Assembly: GCA_965226965.1 (NCBI GenBank)
Contig: OZ245715.1
Location: 1,364,001 to 1,428,000, forward strand
Reading direction: 5' to 3'
From: Endoryza foliicola
GTDB taxonomy: Bacteria > Bacteroidota > Bacteroidia > Chitinophagales > Chitinophagaceae
Length of the DNA stretch: 64,000 bases
A program made the translations under genes and the position numbers. Below the pieces are notes generated by a model that did no database searches, was not told the origin of the DNA, and saw nothing but the letters and a program-made list of their open reading frames with translations. Within the stretch, counting starts at the first letter, position 1. Every line of letters starts with the position of its first letter. This document shows, in pieces, positions 1 to 8,227 of the stretch.

Positions 1-693
1 GAGATCATCGATAAGTCGGAACTGAAGGAAGAAAATGAAATGGACGGGAAGAAGTTTACCCAAGTCATTACGATCTTAAGTTACGATTCAGGCGTTCAGG
101 TTATTCCGCCTTTCGAAGTACAAGTAAAAAATAAAAAGTATTTGACAGATAAGCTTAGTTTATTGATTGGGTACATGCAACAGTCCGAAACAGACGCCTA
201 CCGTGATATCAAGGCCATTGTTCCCGCGCCTCCTTTTAAATGGACCAAGGAACTAATTGCTTTAGTGGTAGGATCGGTACTTGTGTTGATCTTGATTTTG
301 TATCTCATTCTTCGCAAGAAAAAACAACCAAAGCTTGAGCCCCAAGTGCCTCCAAAATCGCCTTATGAACAAGCCATGGATGAATTGCGCAAGTTAAAGC
401 AGGGCTGGGAACGTGAGGAAGTAAGCGCCAGAGATTTTTATGGAGAATTGAATCGCATCTTCCGTTGGTACGTTCAACAAACACAAGAATTTTCTTCATT
501 AGATAAAACGAATCAAGAAATGATTAAGTTTTTGAAACACAGTTTGTTACCGAAGGAACAATTGGAACTGTTGATTCAAACACTGCGGTTATCCGATTTT
601 GTAAAGTTCGCGAAATACATCCCTTCTAAAGAGGAAATGGAAAAGAGTTGGTTTGTAACAGAAATAAGTATTAAAGCATATCAGAATTTATAA
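1..693 (+). CDS. BatD-like membrane protein, 5' truncated by window edge
   Basis: The reading frame is open from base 1, so this is the C-terminal part of a longer gene; an internal ATG at 40 is unlikely to be the start. The visible part has an exposed beta-rich stretch, one transmembrane segment (residues KELIALVVGSVLVLILILYL), and a cytoplasmic helical tail of about 120 residues rich in charged residues. This layout and its place 2 bp before a VWA gene match the BatD-like/DUF4381-like protein usually found in moxR-DUF58-VWA (Bat) operons of Bacteroidota. Its role in those operons is poorly defined (envelope stress or complex assembly has been suggested). Family assignment rests on architecture and neighbourhood, not on a catalytic motif. 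Confidence 0.6.
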   Translation, partial: EIIDKSELKEENEMDGKKFTQVITILSYDSGVQVIPPFEVQVKNKKYLTDKLSLLIGYMQQSETDAYRDIKAIVPAPPFKWTKELIALVVGSVLVLILILYLILRKKKQPKLEPQVPPKSPYEQAMDELRKLKQGWEREEVSARDFYGELNRIFRWYVQQTQEFSSLDKTNQEMIKFLKHSLLPKEQLELLIQTLRLSDFVKFAKYIPSKEEMEKSWFVTEISIKAYQNL

Positions 694-695
694 GC

Positions 696-1640
696 ATGTT
701 GTATAGTTGGTTCCAACATATTCATTTTGCATGGCCGATGGCATTCGCGGGTTTCGCCGTACTCCCGTTGATGATTCTCTGGTATGCTTGGAAGCAACGT
801 AAACTATCAGGCGCGTTTGAATTAACCATCAATCCATCTGTTCGAAAAATAAGTAGTTTTCGAATGGCCATGCGACATCTCCCTTTTTTGTTTCGACTTC
901 TTGCCATAAGTGCCCTAATTGTTGCTTTGGCACGCCCTCAAACACGATTCGATGAAAATTTACAAGAAGGAGAGGGGATCGATATTGTTTTGTGTATGGA
1001 CGTAAGTGGTAGTATGTTGGAAGAAGATTTTCTCCCCAATCGTTTAGAAGCGGCAAAAGAAGTGGCCGCTAATTTTGTGAAAAGCCGCGCAACCGATCGT
1101 ATAGGAGTCGTTATTTTTTCGGGTGAGAGTTTTACACTAGTGCCATTAACTACCGACAAGGAGGTATTGCTTCAGCAAATAAATGGCATTCAAAAAGGAC
1201 TATTAGAAGATGGCACAGCCATTGGCGACGGCTTGGGTATTAGTGTGGCTCGTTTGAAAGCCGCTGCTACCAAGAGTAAGGTAGTGATCTTGTTAACCGA
1301 TGGTGACGACCAAGGAGGTCGAATTTCTCCGGTGGAAGCCCGGATGATGGCAAAAAGTTACGGAGTTCGGGTGTACACCATTGGGGTAGGAGCAGAAAGC
1401 TCTGAAACCTTGATGCGCTCCATTGCCTCAGAAACCGGTGGCCTCTATTTTAAGGCACGCGATAAAGATGGTCTTCAGAAAATATACAATGAAATTGATC
1501 AGTTGGAACGATCACGCGTTGAAGTAACTACTTTAAAGCGCTATATTGAACGCTTTAATCCATGGGCCCTACTAGCAGGCATTTTTCTGGTGCTCGAACT
1601 CCTGTTCCGATGGCTATTGCTGCGTAAAATTTCCGGATAA
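696..1640 (+). CDS. VWA domain membrane protein (BatA-like)
   Basis: 314 aa. Two N-terminal transmembrane segments (about residues 12-32 and 62-80), a von Willebrand factor A domain from about residue 95 to 270, and a C-terminal transmembrane segment near residues 290-310. The metal-ion-dependent adhesion site is intact: DVSGS at 102-106, with further MIDAS positions at the T of DGTAIGD and the D of LLTDGDD. BatA-type proteins sit in the inner membrane and, with a MoxR AAA+ ATPase, are thought to act as a metal-dependent scaffold. It follows the BatD-like gene by 2 bp, so they are co-transcribed. No second VWA gene (BatB) or TPR gene (BatC) follows, unlike in the full aerotolerance operon. 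Confidence 0.85.
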   Translation: MLYSWFQHIHFAWPMAFAGFAVLPLMILWYAWKQRKLSGAFELTINPSVRKISSFRMAMRHLPFLFRLLAISALIVALARPQTRFDENLQEGEGIDIVLCMDVSGSMLEEDFLPNRLEAAKEVAANFVKSRATDRIGVVIFSGESFTLVPLTTDKEVLLQQINGIQKGLLEDGTAIGDGLGISVARLKAAATKSKVVILLTDGDDQGGRISPVEARMMAKSYGVRVYTIGVGAESSETLMRSIASETGGLYFKARDKDGLQKIYNEIDQLERSRVEVTTLKRYIERFNPWALLAGIFLVLELLFRWLLLRKISG

Positions 1641-1728
1641 GCATTGCCTATCATTTAATGGCAACAATTGCTTTTATCCTATCTCACCACCATCCTCATT
1701 CTCAAATCTACTAACTCACTAATTTCAG

Positions 1729-1794
1729 CCTCTTCCCTCTTCTCCTCCTTCCTCGCCTCCTCGCTCCTCTTTTCCTCGCTCCTCTTCTCCTCAT
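1729..1794. repeat. Pyrimidine-rich low-complexity tract
   Basis: A 66-bp stretch that is almost purely C/T on the plus strand, built from imperfect CTCCTCGCTCCTCTT-type units, between the VWA gene and rsgA. Its complement (GAGGAGCGAGG-type) resembles the purine-rich segments of the minisatellite at 53533-54000. No coding potential is evident. Confidence 0.7.
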
Positions 1795-1803
1795 ATTATT
1801 TCT

Positions 1804-1811
1804 TAGCTTTG
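1804..1811 (+). promoter_or_regulatory. -7 box (TAGCTTTG) for rsgA
   Basis: A perfect match to the Bacteroidota sigma-ABfr -7 consensus TAnnTTTG, ending only 5 bp before the rsgA ATG at 1817. No clear -33 TTTG lies 19-21 bp upstream, where the sequence is the pyrimidine tract. If used, the transcript would be leaderless or nearly so. Confidence 0.45.
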
Positions 1812-1816
1812 CCATA

Positions 1817-2758
1817 ATGAGAGCCTTGGTATACAAATCGACCGGAAGTTGGTACGTTGTAAAAGACGAAGCAGGTAATATATATCATGCCCGAATGAAG
1901 GGCGTGTTTAAGATTGATGGAATTACTTCTACCAATCCTATTGCTGTGGGCGATTGGGTGGAAATTGAAATGGAGAATGACCTCGAGCAAACGGTGATGA
2001 TTACAAAGATTGAGGAAAGGAGAAATTATATCAATCGTCAAAGCCCGAGGGTAAAGCATCAGCATCATATTGTAGCAGCAAATCTTGATCAAAGTTTTTT
2101 GATTGCCACGCTTCGCGAGCCAAGAACTTCGCAAGGGTTCATTGATCGTTTTTTGGTGGCTTCGGAAGCCTATCATGTTCCTTCAATTGTAGTGTTCAAT
2201 AAGGCCGATTTGTATAGAAAGAAAGAAGAAGAGCTGTTTGAATCGTATAAGGACATGTATGAATCAATTGGCTACAAAGTAATAAGAACCAGTACAGTAA
2301 CAGGCGAGGGAATGGAAGAGTTGAAAGCCAGTTTGCACAATAAGATCAGCTTGTTCAGCGGGCATAGTGGAGTTGGGAAATCGAGTTTGATAAATGTGGT
2401 GATTCCCGATTTGGATGTGCGTACGCAAGATGTAAGTGGTTGGAGTGGAAAGGGTATGCACACTACTACATTTGCAGAAATGCATGAGGTGCCGGGGGGC
2501 GGCAAATTGATTGATACGCCGGGTATGAGGGAGTTTGGAATTGTTGATATTAGCAAGCAAGAGCTTTCCCATTATTTTCCGGAGATGCGGTCCTTGATTC
2601 AAGAATGTCAATTTAATAACTGCATGCACATCAACGAGCCCGGATGCTCGGTGAAGCAGGCTGTTCGAGATGGGAAAATAAGTGAAGACCGGTTTGTAAG
2701 TTACTATGGAATACTAGAGAGTATTGAAGAACCGGTGCAGAAATACAACAAGAAATAA
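1817..2758 (+). CDS. rsgA: Ribosome small subunit-dependent GTPase RsgA
   Basis: 313 aa, normal length for the family. RsgA is a circularly permuted GTPase that helps late 30S maturation and checks the decoding centre. The permuted motif order is visible: an OB-fold N-terminus (about 1-70), G4 NKAD at 128-131, then G1 GHSGVGKS at 182-189 and G3 DTPG at 233-236. The C-terminal zinc knuckle is present with C264, C269, H271 and C277. The ATG start gives the usual N-terminus (an MRALVYKSTGSWY pattern), so the start is well supported. It is followed by a strong hairpin terminator shared with the convergent gene. Confidence 0.97.
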   Translation: MRALVYKSTGSWYVVKDEAGNIYHARMKGVFKIDGITSTNPIAVGDWVEIEMENDLEQTVMITKIEERRNYINRQSPRVKHQHHIVAANLDQSFLIATLREPRTSQGFIDRFLVASEAYHVPSIVVFNKADLYRKKEEELFESYKDMYESIGYKVIRTSTVTGEGMEELKASLHNKISLFSGHSGVGKSSLINVVIPDLDVRTQDVSGWSGKGMHTTTFAEMHEVPGGGKLIDTPGMREFGIVDISKQELSHYFPEMRSLIQECQFNNCMHINEPGCSVKQAVRDGKISEDRFVSYYGILESIEEPVQKYNKK

Positions 2759-2760
2759 AA

Positions 2761-2792
2761 AAGTCAGCTAGAAATAGCTGACTTTAATTTTT
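2761..2792 (+). terminator. Terminator after rsgA, likely bidirectional
   Basis: A perfect 10-bp stem (AAGTCAGCTA, loop GAAA, TAGCTGACTT) at 2761-2784 followed by TAATTTTTTA, with an A-run on the left side. It lies between two convergent genes and could stop transcription from both directions. Confidence 0.85.
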
Positions 2793-2798
2793 TACTTC

Positions 2799-3131
2799 TT
2801 ATGACAAGAATCGTTTTGCTGTATGTATCAGTAATTTGTTCTCTAGAAATTTGGCAACTTCCACTACTGCTTCATTATCGTTCCTAGGGGCTTCTCTAAA
2901 TTTATGAGGGAAGATAGAGATACCGGTGTAGATGTTGTAGTGAAGGGTTAGTGCATGATTTTTATAAGCAAAGCACCAGGTGAGGGTGTCAAAATCATCT
3001 TCTTTTTTAGTGAATTTGATTTCGAGATCATCGCTGAGAATGTTTGCTACTTCATAAAAACGCTTCAATCCGCAATCATCGTCAATAATAGCTTCTGTAC
3101 AGCCAAAATCGTTTCGTAGGGTAAGACTCAT
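2799..3131 (-). CDS. Conserved hypothetical protein, 110 aa
   Basis: A small soluble acidic protein with no signal peptide, transmembrane segment or recognised catalytic motif. The ATG start is at 3131 and the stop lies 14 bp past the shared terminator. The composition (alternating beta strands, a WCFAYKNHALTLHYN segment, and a C-terminal helix ending in a basic tail) suggests a compact alpha/beta domain. I do not recognise the family. Support is ordinary amino-acid composition, absence of overlap with other genes, and a terminator placed exactly at its 3' end. Confidence 0.6.
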   Translation of the reverse strand: MSLTLRNDFGCTEAIIDDDCGLKRFYEVANILSDDLEIKFTKKEDDFDTLTWCFAYKNHALTLHYNIYTGISIFPHKFREAPRNDNEAVVEVAKFLENKLLIHTAKRFLS

Positions 3132-3178
3132 ATGTGTCGGATTTAGATGATGAAATAACAGGAGCGTTTTGCTGCTGT

Positions 3179-3364
3179 TTATGCTTTAAACTTTTTTTGT
3201 TTGGGAACTTTTTGCCCACTCAGCAGTTTTTCGGCACCAACAGCACTACCGGCCGGACATCCATATTTGGGTCCGAACGCTTTATTCCATAAACTACAGG
3301 AAGATCCGGATAGGAAAATTGATACTAGCAACAGGGCGCTAAGGAGTGTTCGATTACGGGGCAT
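3179..3364 (-). CDS. Small lipoprotein, 61 aa
   Basis: Starts MPRNRTLLSALLLVSIFLSG and continues SSC, giving a lipobox (LSGSSC) with Cys23 as the likely lipidated residue. The mature part is under 40 residues, contains one more cysteine (CPAGS) and ends in a basic KVPKQKKFKA tail. No function can be assigned. Very short lipoproteins of this kind are common in Bacteroidota envelopes. The intergenic placement and convincing signal peptide support it as a real gene. Confidence 0.6.
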   Translation of the reverse strand: MPRNRTLLSALLLVSIFLSGSSCSLWNKAFGPKYGCPAGSAVGAEKLLSGQKVPKQKKFKA

Positions 3365-3446
3365 ATAGGGTACTTTTCAAGGGTTAACGTATTTAAACCT
3401 ACAGTTATTATTCCGTAAAAGCAAGTTGGGGCGGCCTTTTTCTTAA

Positions 3447-3968
3447 TTATACCTGATCGCGGAACCAATCGGCGTATCGAACATAGTTGTTCGCAATTCG
3501 GTCAATTTCACCGCTTATTTGTTCAGGCTCAATGCTTTTCACCTTCTTGGCGGGTACGCCGGCATAGATGCTGGCAGGCTCGCAAACAGTATTTTCCAGT
3601 ACCACTGCTCCGGCGGCAATTATGGTGTTGGAATGTACTACGGCATTGTCCATAACAATGGCCCCCATGCCAACGAGCACATTGTCGTGAAGGGTGCAGC
3701 CATGTACCAGGGCGTTGTGACCAATGGAAACATTGTTTCCGATGATGGCTTTGGTTTTTTTGTAGGTACAATGGATCACTGCGCCGTCTTGCACGTTAAC
3801 TTTATTGCCCATTCGGATGCTGTTAACATCGCCTCTGATCACAGCATTGAACCATACGCTGCAGTCGTTTCCCATGATTACGTCACCAACTATGGTTGCA
3901 TTTGGCGCAATAAAACAGTTTTCGCCATTCTGAGGGTATACTCCGTCTACATGCATGATTACCGGCAT
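3447..3968 (-). CDS. Gamma-carbonic anhydrase family hexapeptide-repeat protein
   Basis: 173 aa using ATG at 3968; the frame extends two codons further only to a TTG. Left-handed beta-helix hexapeptide repeats run from about residue 18 to 140 (for example NATIVGDVIMGNDC and NVSIGHNALVHG). The three zinc ligands of the gamma-carbonic anhydrase fold are in place: H66 (DGAVIHC), H84 and H89, and the RGD segment at 46-48 matches the family. Members (YrdA/PaaY/CaiE group) bind metal as trimers; actual carbonic anhydrase activity varies, so it is assigned at family level only. It is divergent from the aminotransferase gene at 4055. Confidence 0.88.
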   Translation of the reverse strand: MPVIMHVDGVYPQNGENCFIAPNATIVGDVIMGNDCSVWFNAVIRGDVNSIRMGNKVNVQDGAVIHCTYKKTKAIIGNNVSIGHNALVHGCTLHDNVLVGMGAIVMDNAVVHSNTIIAAGAVVLENTVCEPASIYAGVPAKKVKSIEPEQISGEIDRIANNYVRYADWFRDQV

Positions 3969-4054
3969 AGTCAAAAATTTGCTGCAATTTATCGTTTTTC
4001 TTTGCGGAAATTTGTATCAATTTTGAATCTTGAATTCAGCAAAACAGAAGTGGA

Positions 4055-5239
4055 ATGAATAATAGAGCGTTGTTTTTCAAACATGTAGCGCAAACTTCTC
4101 CGGCTCCTTTGGCCTTGGAAATTGTGAAGGCCAAGGGATGTAAAATGTGGGACAAGGAGGGTATGGAGTATATTGATCTTATTGCGGGTATTAGTGTGGC
4201 CAATGTGGGCCATAGCAATAAAAAGGTTATCAAGGCCATTCGCAAGCAATCGGAGCAATACCTCCATTTGTTGGTGTATGGAGAATTCATTGAAAGCCCT
4301 GAAGTGAAGTATGCGCACTTGCTTGCAAGCAATTTGCCGGAACAGCTTAATTCCGTGTACTTTACCAATTCGGGTGCTGAAGCAGTGGAAGGTGCGATGA
4401 AATTGGCGAAGCGGTATACCAATAGAACCGAGATCATTGCATTTCATCAGAGCTACCATGGAAGCACTCAAGGGGCATTGAGTATCATGGGAGATGAATA
4501 TTGGAGAAATGCATATAGACCATTGTTACCCGACGTACGCCATGAAGAATATGGTACGCAAGCGGCGATTGATGTGATTTCAGCAAAAACGGCCTGCGTT
4601 GTATTGGAAGCAGTTCAAGCCGAGCGGGGCGTATATGCGCCAACGGTAGCATGGATGCAAGCGCTTCGGAGAAAGTGTGATGAAGTAGGAGCTTTGTTGA
4701 TTTTTGATGAAATTCAAACCGGTTTTGGTAGAACGGGATCATTATGGGCATTTGAGCGCTATGGCATGGTGCCCGATGTGTTGATGTTGGGAAAAGCCTT
4801 GGGAGGCGGAATGCCCATGGGGGCGTTTATTGCGCGTAGAGAAGTGATGAATGTGATTACAGAGAATCCGGTGCTGGGTCATATTACTACATTCGGTGGC
4901 CATCCGCTTTGTTGTGCGGCCGGTGCTGCTGCGTTTGAATATTTATTAGAGAAAGAGTTGGTAGCGCAAGTGGCAAGCAAGGCTGCCTTGTTTAAAGAAC
5001 TGTTGAAGCATCCCAAAATTAAAGCGATTCGAAACGAAGGTTTATTGATGGCAGTTGAGTTCGAGAGTTTTGATGTCAACAAACCTATTATTGATGCGGC
5101 GATCTCAAAAGGTGTTGTAACCGATTGGTTTTTGTTTGCGCCCCATTGCATGCGTATTGCACCCCCTCTGATTATTAGCGAGAAGGAAATCAAAAAGGCC
5201 TGTGCGGTGATTTTGGAATGTTGTGATTTGGTGGGGTGA
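4055..5239 (+). CDS. Class III PLP-dependent aminotransferase (acetylornithine/ornithine aminotransferase-like)
   Basis: 394 aa. Class III (omega) aminotransferase fold: the phosphate-binding TNSGAEAVEGAMKLAKR at 104-120, the cofactor-binding FDEIQTGFGRTG around D218, and the PLP lysine K247 in LMLGKALGGG. The closest family is the ArgD/RocD/GabT group, but no arginine or lysine biosynthesis genes surround it, so the substrate cannot be fixed from context. The length and N-terminus are typical of short bacterial members. There is no adjacent same-strand gene and no visible terminator; the REP array begins about 75 bp downstream. Confidence 0.85.
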   Translation: MNNRALFFKHVAQTSPAPLALEIVKAKGCKMWDKEGMEYIDLIAGISVANVGHSNKKVIKAIRKQSEQYLHLLVYGEFIESPEVKYAHLLASNLPEQLNSVYFTNSGAEAVEGAMKLAKRYTNRTEIIAFHQSYHGSTQGALSIMGDEYWRNAYRPLLPDVRHEEYGTQAAIDVISAKTACVVLEAVQAERGVYAPTVAWMQALRRKCDEVGALLIFDEIQTGFGRTGSLWAFERYGMVPDVLMLGKALGGGMPMGAFIARREVMNVITENPVLGHITTFGGHPLCCAAGAAAFEYLLEKELVAQVASKAALFKELLKHPKIKAIRNEGLLMAVEFESFDVNKPIIDAAISKGVVTDWFLFAPHCMRIAPPLIISEKEIKKACAVILECCDLVG

Positions 5240-5858
5240 TGTAGCATCGATCGGAGCGATACGATCATTGAATGTTAATTCGAGCCATTCTCTCAATAGG
5301 TGCTACAATTATGCCGCCCCTAACGGGGCGACATGATGAAATCGTTGATCACAATTATGAACGATTTGGTATTCTTACAATCTGCTACGAGTCTGAATTT
5401 GTTTTCCTATGCATGGAAATAGCCGGATTTTTTTTATGTCGCCCCGATGGGGCTAGGAATGCGTGCGCCGGAATGAATTTTTGTTCCTACAATCATGTCG
5501 CCCCTAGCGGGGCTAGCGTTTCAATGGTTGAATATTATCGTTGAATCATAAAGCTTGATTTCATTTTGCAGAATATAATCTGGGCTAATGCGCTGTTCAT
5601 ACCGGGTTCACAGCCCCTCTAGGTGTGGCATGGTTGTAACAAATCAATAATATTGGTACAGCTAACATCCCAGCCCCTTTAGGGGCGGCATGATTGTAGA
5701 AAAGTACATGTTCGGTTCATTCCAGAATTATCAGCCCCATCGGGGCGACATGATGGGATCATTTACGATTAATTCGAACCATTCTCTCAATAATCTGCTG
5801 TGATTCTAATTTCGTTCTCCGATAATTTGAAATGACGTTGTTTTATTTATGTCGCCCC
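5240..5858. repeat. REP-like palindrome array (about 7 units)
   Basis: Six GC-rich palindromes of the form GTCGCCCCnnnnGGGGCT/GGGGCGACATGAT lie in otherwise AT-rich DNA: about 5313-5331, 5438-5455, 5497-5514, 5611-5632 (degenerate), 5671-5690 and 5732-5750. A seventh half-site (GTCGCCCC) at 5851-5858 abuts the transposase stop codon. The first units and the later ones are in opposite orientation, as in BIME-type arrays. A flanking phrase (ATTAATTCGA[G/A]CCATTCTCTCAATA) occurs twice, at about 5275 and 5768, so larger blocks were duplicated. No credible gene lies here. Confidence 0.85.
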
Positions 5859-6317
5859 CTAAATCCAATCAAACAGGTATTTTTCATCATAAGCAATCTC
5901 ATGTTCTTCTAACAATTCCAAATATTCTGCCTTGAATGTTTTGATTTTATGATGCTGTTCCTGATTTTGAATGTATTGGTACACTCTGTCAATATCAGAC
6001 CTCGAATAGCTAAAGGCCCCGTATCCCGTTTGCCATTCAAATTTGAATCTAGACAAATGACGATCGTTTATAAATTTCGAACTATAGCATTTTATTTCTC
6101 GCACCAAATCGGGAATCGGATTCGACGGGTTGTATCCGAGAAGCAAATGAATATGATCTTTTACAGCATTTGTGATGATTGATTTGTGCCCCTTGCTTTG
6201 GATAATGGAAGCAGCATATCTGCACAGCTCATCCTTCCAAACAGATTCAATCAATGCTTGACGATTCTTAACCGCAAAAACGAGCTGCAGATAAATCCTA
6301 GAATATACATTTGGCAT
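5859..6317 (-). CDS. REP-associated tyrosine transposase (IS200-like, Y1/HUH)
   Basis: 152 aa from ATG at 6317, which gives the usual N-terminus MPNVYSRIYLQLVFAVKNRQ; the frame can be extended 17 codons upstream, but that part is not family-like and would run towards the divergent cupin gene. The HUH motif is H55-I-H57 (KDHIHLL) and the catalytic tyrosine is probably Y115 in YQYIQNQ. Such RAYT proteins are single-copy domesticated relatives of IS200/IS605 transposases that act on REP palindromes. The REP array begins at its 3' end, which strongly supports this assignment over a plain insertion sequence; no IS ends were seen. Confidence 0.9.
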   Translation of the reverse strand: MPNVYSRIYLQLVFAVKNRQALIESVWKDELCRYAASIIQSKGHKSIITNAVKDHIHLLLGYNPSNPIPDLVREIKCYSSKFINDRHLSRFKFEWQTGYGAFSYSRSDIDRVYQYIQNQEQHHKIKTFKAEYLELLEEHEIAYDEKYLFDWI

Positions 6318-6439
6318 GTTTTTGTTGTAAAATTCATAAACCTCTTTTGCCTTTTCGAACCTGTACAACCTCCTCTTTCAAACTTCAGTTGTACAACTGC
6401 AAATCATACTATTTCGTACCTTACAACAAACCAATCGCT

Positions 6440-6808
6440 ATGCAAATTCAAAAGAAATCCCTTTCAGATAAATTCTCCCTATTTCACGATCATTGGAACC
6501 CACGAGTAGTTGCGCAGTTGAATGGACAATCCGTTAAACTGGTAAAATTTCAAGGGGAGTTTGTGTGGCATCAGCATGAAACGGAAGACGAACTTTTTCT
6601 GGTTGTAAAAGGCTATTTTAATATGGAATTACGGGATCAAACCATTCGAATCAATGAAGGAGAATTCATTGTAATTCCAAGGGGTACAGAACACCGGCCT
6701 GTTGCCCCTGAAGAAGTACAAGTACTGCTTTTCGAGCCCGATACAACACTAAACACCGGAGATGCAGCCACTTCTGAATTAACCCGGAATCAACTCAACT
6801 CAATTTAA
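6440..6808 (+). CDS. Cupin domain protein
   Basis: 122 aa from ATG at 6440 (MQIQKKSLSDKF); the frame is open further upstream but the extra residues are cysteine/aromatic noise overlapping the divergent transposase. A single small beta-barrel cupin: motif 1 HQHETEDE with H44, H46 and E51, and motif 2 PRGTEHRP with H85, giving the usual metal-binding 3-His/1-Glu site. It resembles the short mannose-6-phosphate-isomerase-type cupins. The substrate is unknown. It stands alone, with no operon partner. Confidence 0.85.
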   Translation: MQIQKKSLSDKFSLFHDHWNPRVVAQLNGQSVKLVKFQGEFVWHQHETEDELFLVVKGYFNMELRDQTIRINEGEFIVIPRGTEHRPVAPEEVQVLLFEPDTTLNTGDAATSELTRNQLNSI

Positions 6809-7170
6809 AGCAGGTCTATCGTTTCTAACAGTGGCATTTTGTTGAGATGCAATGAATTATACTCGCTAACTGAAACCCTAAACCGAAGCAGCCAACGCTC
6901 CATAGGTACAAGGTTTACTAAAAGGATGCACTAGTAAAGATAGCCTGAGTGGTCAAATTTGTTGTTTAAACTTCGGGTTTAAGGGGCTGATTTGCAATTC
7001 ATACAACAAAATCAGCAGTTTACCACAAAGTGGTACTTTCCGTATTAATTTCCGTTTTATTTTAGCGATCGAAGAATTATATGACAGATTAAAATATGTA
7101 AATATTGTTGTCATAAAAATTTCAGCATTTGAATCAATCTTTTATATTTACTTCATTAAAAACTACTGTT
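6809..7170. other. Intergenic region without a gene
   Basis: A 362-bp AT-rich spacer. It contains small hairpins (for example TACCACAAAGTGGTA near 7020 and an imperfect CTGATTTG...CAAAATCAG near 6987-7017) and long A/T runs before the TM2 gene. I could not place a convincing -33/-7 pair; TATATTTA at 7143-7150 is the nearest -7-like box. No open frame of credible composition was seen. Confidence 0.5.
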
Positions 7171-7632
7171 ATGAAGAAAGTTTTATTAAGCCTAATGGCG
7201 AGCACATTGATCGCCGTTTCCTCTTTTGCGTCTTTGAATCCGGAGCCAAAAACTGCTCCTGCTAAACAAGTTAACATCGGATACGGTGTGAGTGTTAGCC
7301 CTGAACAGTTAATGACCATGACTTCTAAGGAGTACAAGGAATTGACTGGTCACAGACTTGGATTCACTAAATCTATCGCTCTCAAAGCTGCACAAAAGCA
7401 AGGCAAGAAAATGCTGGCTGCTGGCGGCGACAAAAGCCAAGTGGTAGCTTTGATTCTTGTTCTTTTAGTGGGCGGTTTGGGAATTCACCGTTTTTACCTT
7501 GGCTATACATGGCAAGGCGTGGTTCAATTATTAACTTTGGGTGGCTTGGGAATTTGGTCTTTGATCGATTTAATTCGCATCATTACCGGAAGCTTGCAAC
7601 CTAAAGGTGGTCAATACAATCCTTCATTCTAA
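7171..7632 (+). CDS. TM2 domain protein with N-terminal signal peptide
   Basis: 153 aa from ATG at 7171, which begins a clean signal peptide (MKKVLLSLMASTLIAVSSFA); an upstream in-frame ATG at 7129 would spoil it. Residues 21-88 form a soluble linker, and 89-140 a TM2 domain: two transmembrane helices joined by a short turn with the signature GGLGIHRFYLG and a DLI motif in helix two. The role of TM2 proteins is not established in bacteria. It is monocistronic, ending in a strong terminator. Confidence 0.85.
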   Translation: MKKVLLSLMASTLIAVSSFASLNPEPKTAPAKQVNIGYGVSVSPEQLMTMTSKEYKELTGHRLGFTKSIALKAAQKQGKKMLAAGGDKSQVVALILVLLVGGLGIHRFYLGYTWQGVVQLLTLGGLGIWSLIDLIRIITGSLQPKGGQYNPSF

Positions 7633-7654
7633 TTTTGTATTACACATTTAATAG

Positions 7655-7688
7655 AAAAGCCGATGAATTTGATCATCGGCTTTTTTTT
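7655..7688 (+). terminator. Rho-independent terminator of the TM2 gene
   Basis: Stem AGCCGATGA (7658-7666) pairs with TCATCGGCT (7673-7681) around a 6-nt loop, followed by eight T residues; A residues on the left also make it usable for the convergent ridA-like gene. Confidence 0.9.
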
Positions 7689-7708
7689 ATTAAGGTTTCT
7701 ATTGTTTC

Positions 7709-8224
7709 TTATTCTACTTCAACAATTACTTCTACTTCAATTGCAATATTAAAAGGGAGTGCATACATTCCTACTGCACTTCGAGCATGTTTTCCTTTTT
7801 CACCAAAAACGGCGACCATCATATCACTGTAACCATTTACTACTTTCGGCTGGTCGATGAAATCCTGGGTGCATTTTACCATTCCCAACACTTTTACAAT
7901 TCGTTTTACTTTGCTGAGGGATCCTAATTCGTCTTTCAAAACAGCTATATGTTGCAAGGCCACAGATTGAGCCGCTTCATAACCTTGTTCAATGGTCATG
8001 TCTTTTCCGAGGGTTCCGGTTACGTCTTTTCCATCAGCCGATTTCGGGCCTTTGCCCGACAAATACAACAGATTCCCAACACGTACCACATTTACGTAGG
8101 TGGCTACCGGTTTTGAAACAGTAGGTAGGGTAATTCCCTTCGCAGCCAAGCGTTCTTCAGGAGTTTGTGCTGAAGCTTGCAAAGCGCCAACAATAAGTAT
8201 CAAAAACAGAATTCCTTTTCTCAT
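7709..8224 (-). CDS. Exported RidA (YjgF/YER057c/UK114) family protein
   Basis: 171 aa. Residues 1-19 form a signal peptide (MRKGILFLILIVGALQASAQ), followed by a RidA-type domain of about 130 residues with the usual beta strand GNLLYLSGKGP and a central helix. Cytosolic RidA hydrolyses reactive enamine/imine intermediates; this copy is predicted to be periplasmic or surface-located, so that substrate is doubtful. The arginine normally found near position 105 of RidA is not obvious here (CTQDFIDQP segment), so it may belong to a non-deaminating subfamily. It lies 3 bp after glpF and is probably the last gene of the glycerol operon. Confidence 0.85.
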   Translation of the reverse strand: MRKGILFLILIVGALQASAQTPEERLAAKGITLPTVSKPVATYVNVVRVGNLLYLSGKGPKSADGKDVTGTLGKDMTIEQGYEAAQSVALQHIAVLKDELGSLSKVKRIVKVLGMVKCTQDFIDQPKVVNGYSDMMVAVFGEKGKHARSAVGMYALPFNIAIEVEVIVEVE

Positions 8225-8227
8225 AAT

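Noticed and set aside
3519..4058. A 179-aa plus-strand open frame antisense to the gamma-carbonic anhydrase-like gene
   Set aside because: The opposite strand encodes a clear hexapeptide-repeat protein with a metal site; the antisense frame is a shadow.
5272..5544. A 90-aa open frame in the REP array
   Set aside because: It spans three palindromes and has no recognisable composition or start signal.
5240..6317. A complete IS200/IS605 insertion sequence
   Set aside because: No left or right end hairpins at transposase borders and no second ORF; the repeated palindromes fit a REP/RAYT system better.
6318..6368. N-terminal extension of the RAYT by 17 codons
   Set aside because: The family N-terminus begins at MPNVYSRIY; the extra residues run toward the divergent cupin gene and look non-coding.
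7100..7150. Promoter for the TM2 gene (TTG at 7108 with TATATTTA at 7143)
   Set aside because: The spacing is 32 bp, too long for the -33/-7 arrangement; alternatives have poor matches.
7129..7170. Upstream ATG for the TM2 protein
   Set aside because: It places 14 polar/aromatic residues in front of a clean signal peptide.
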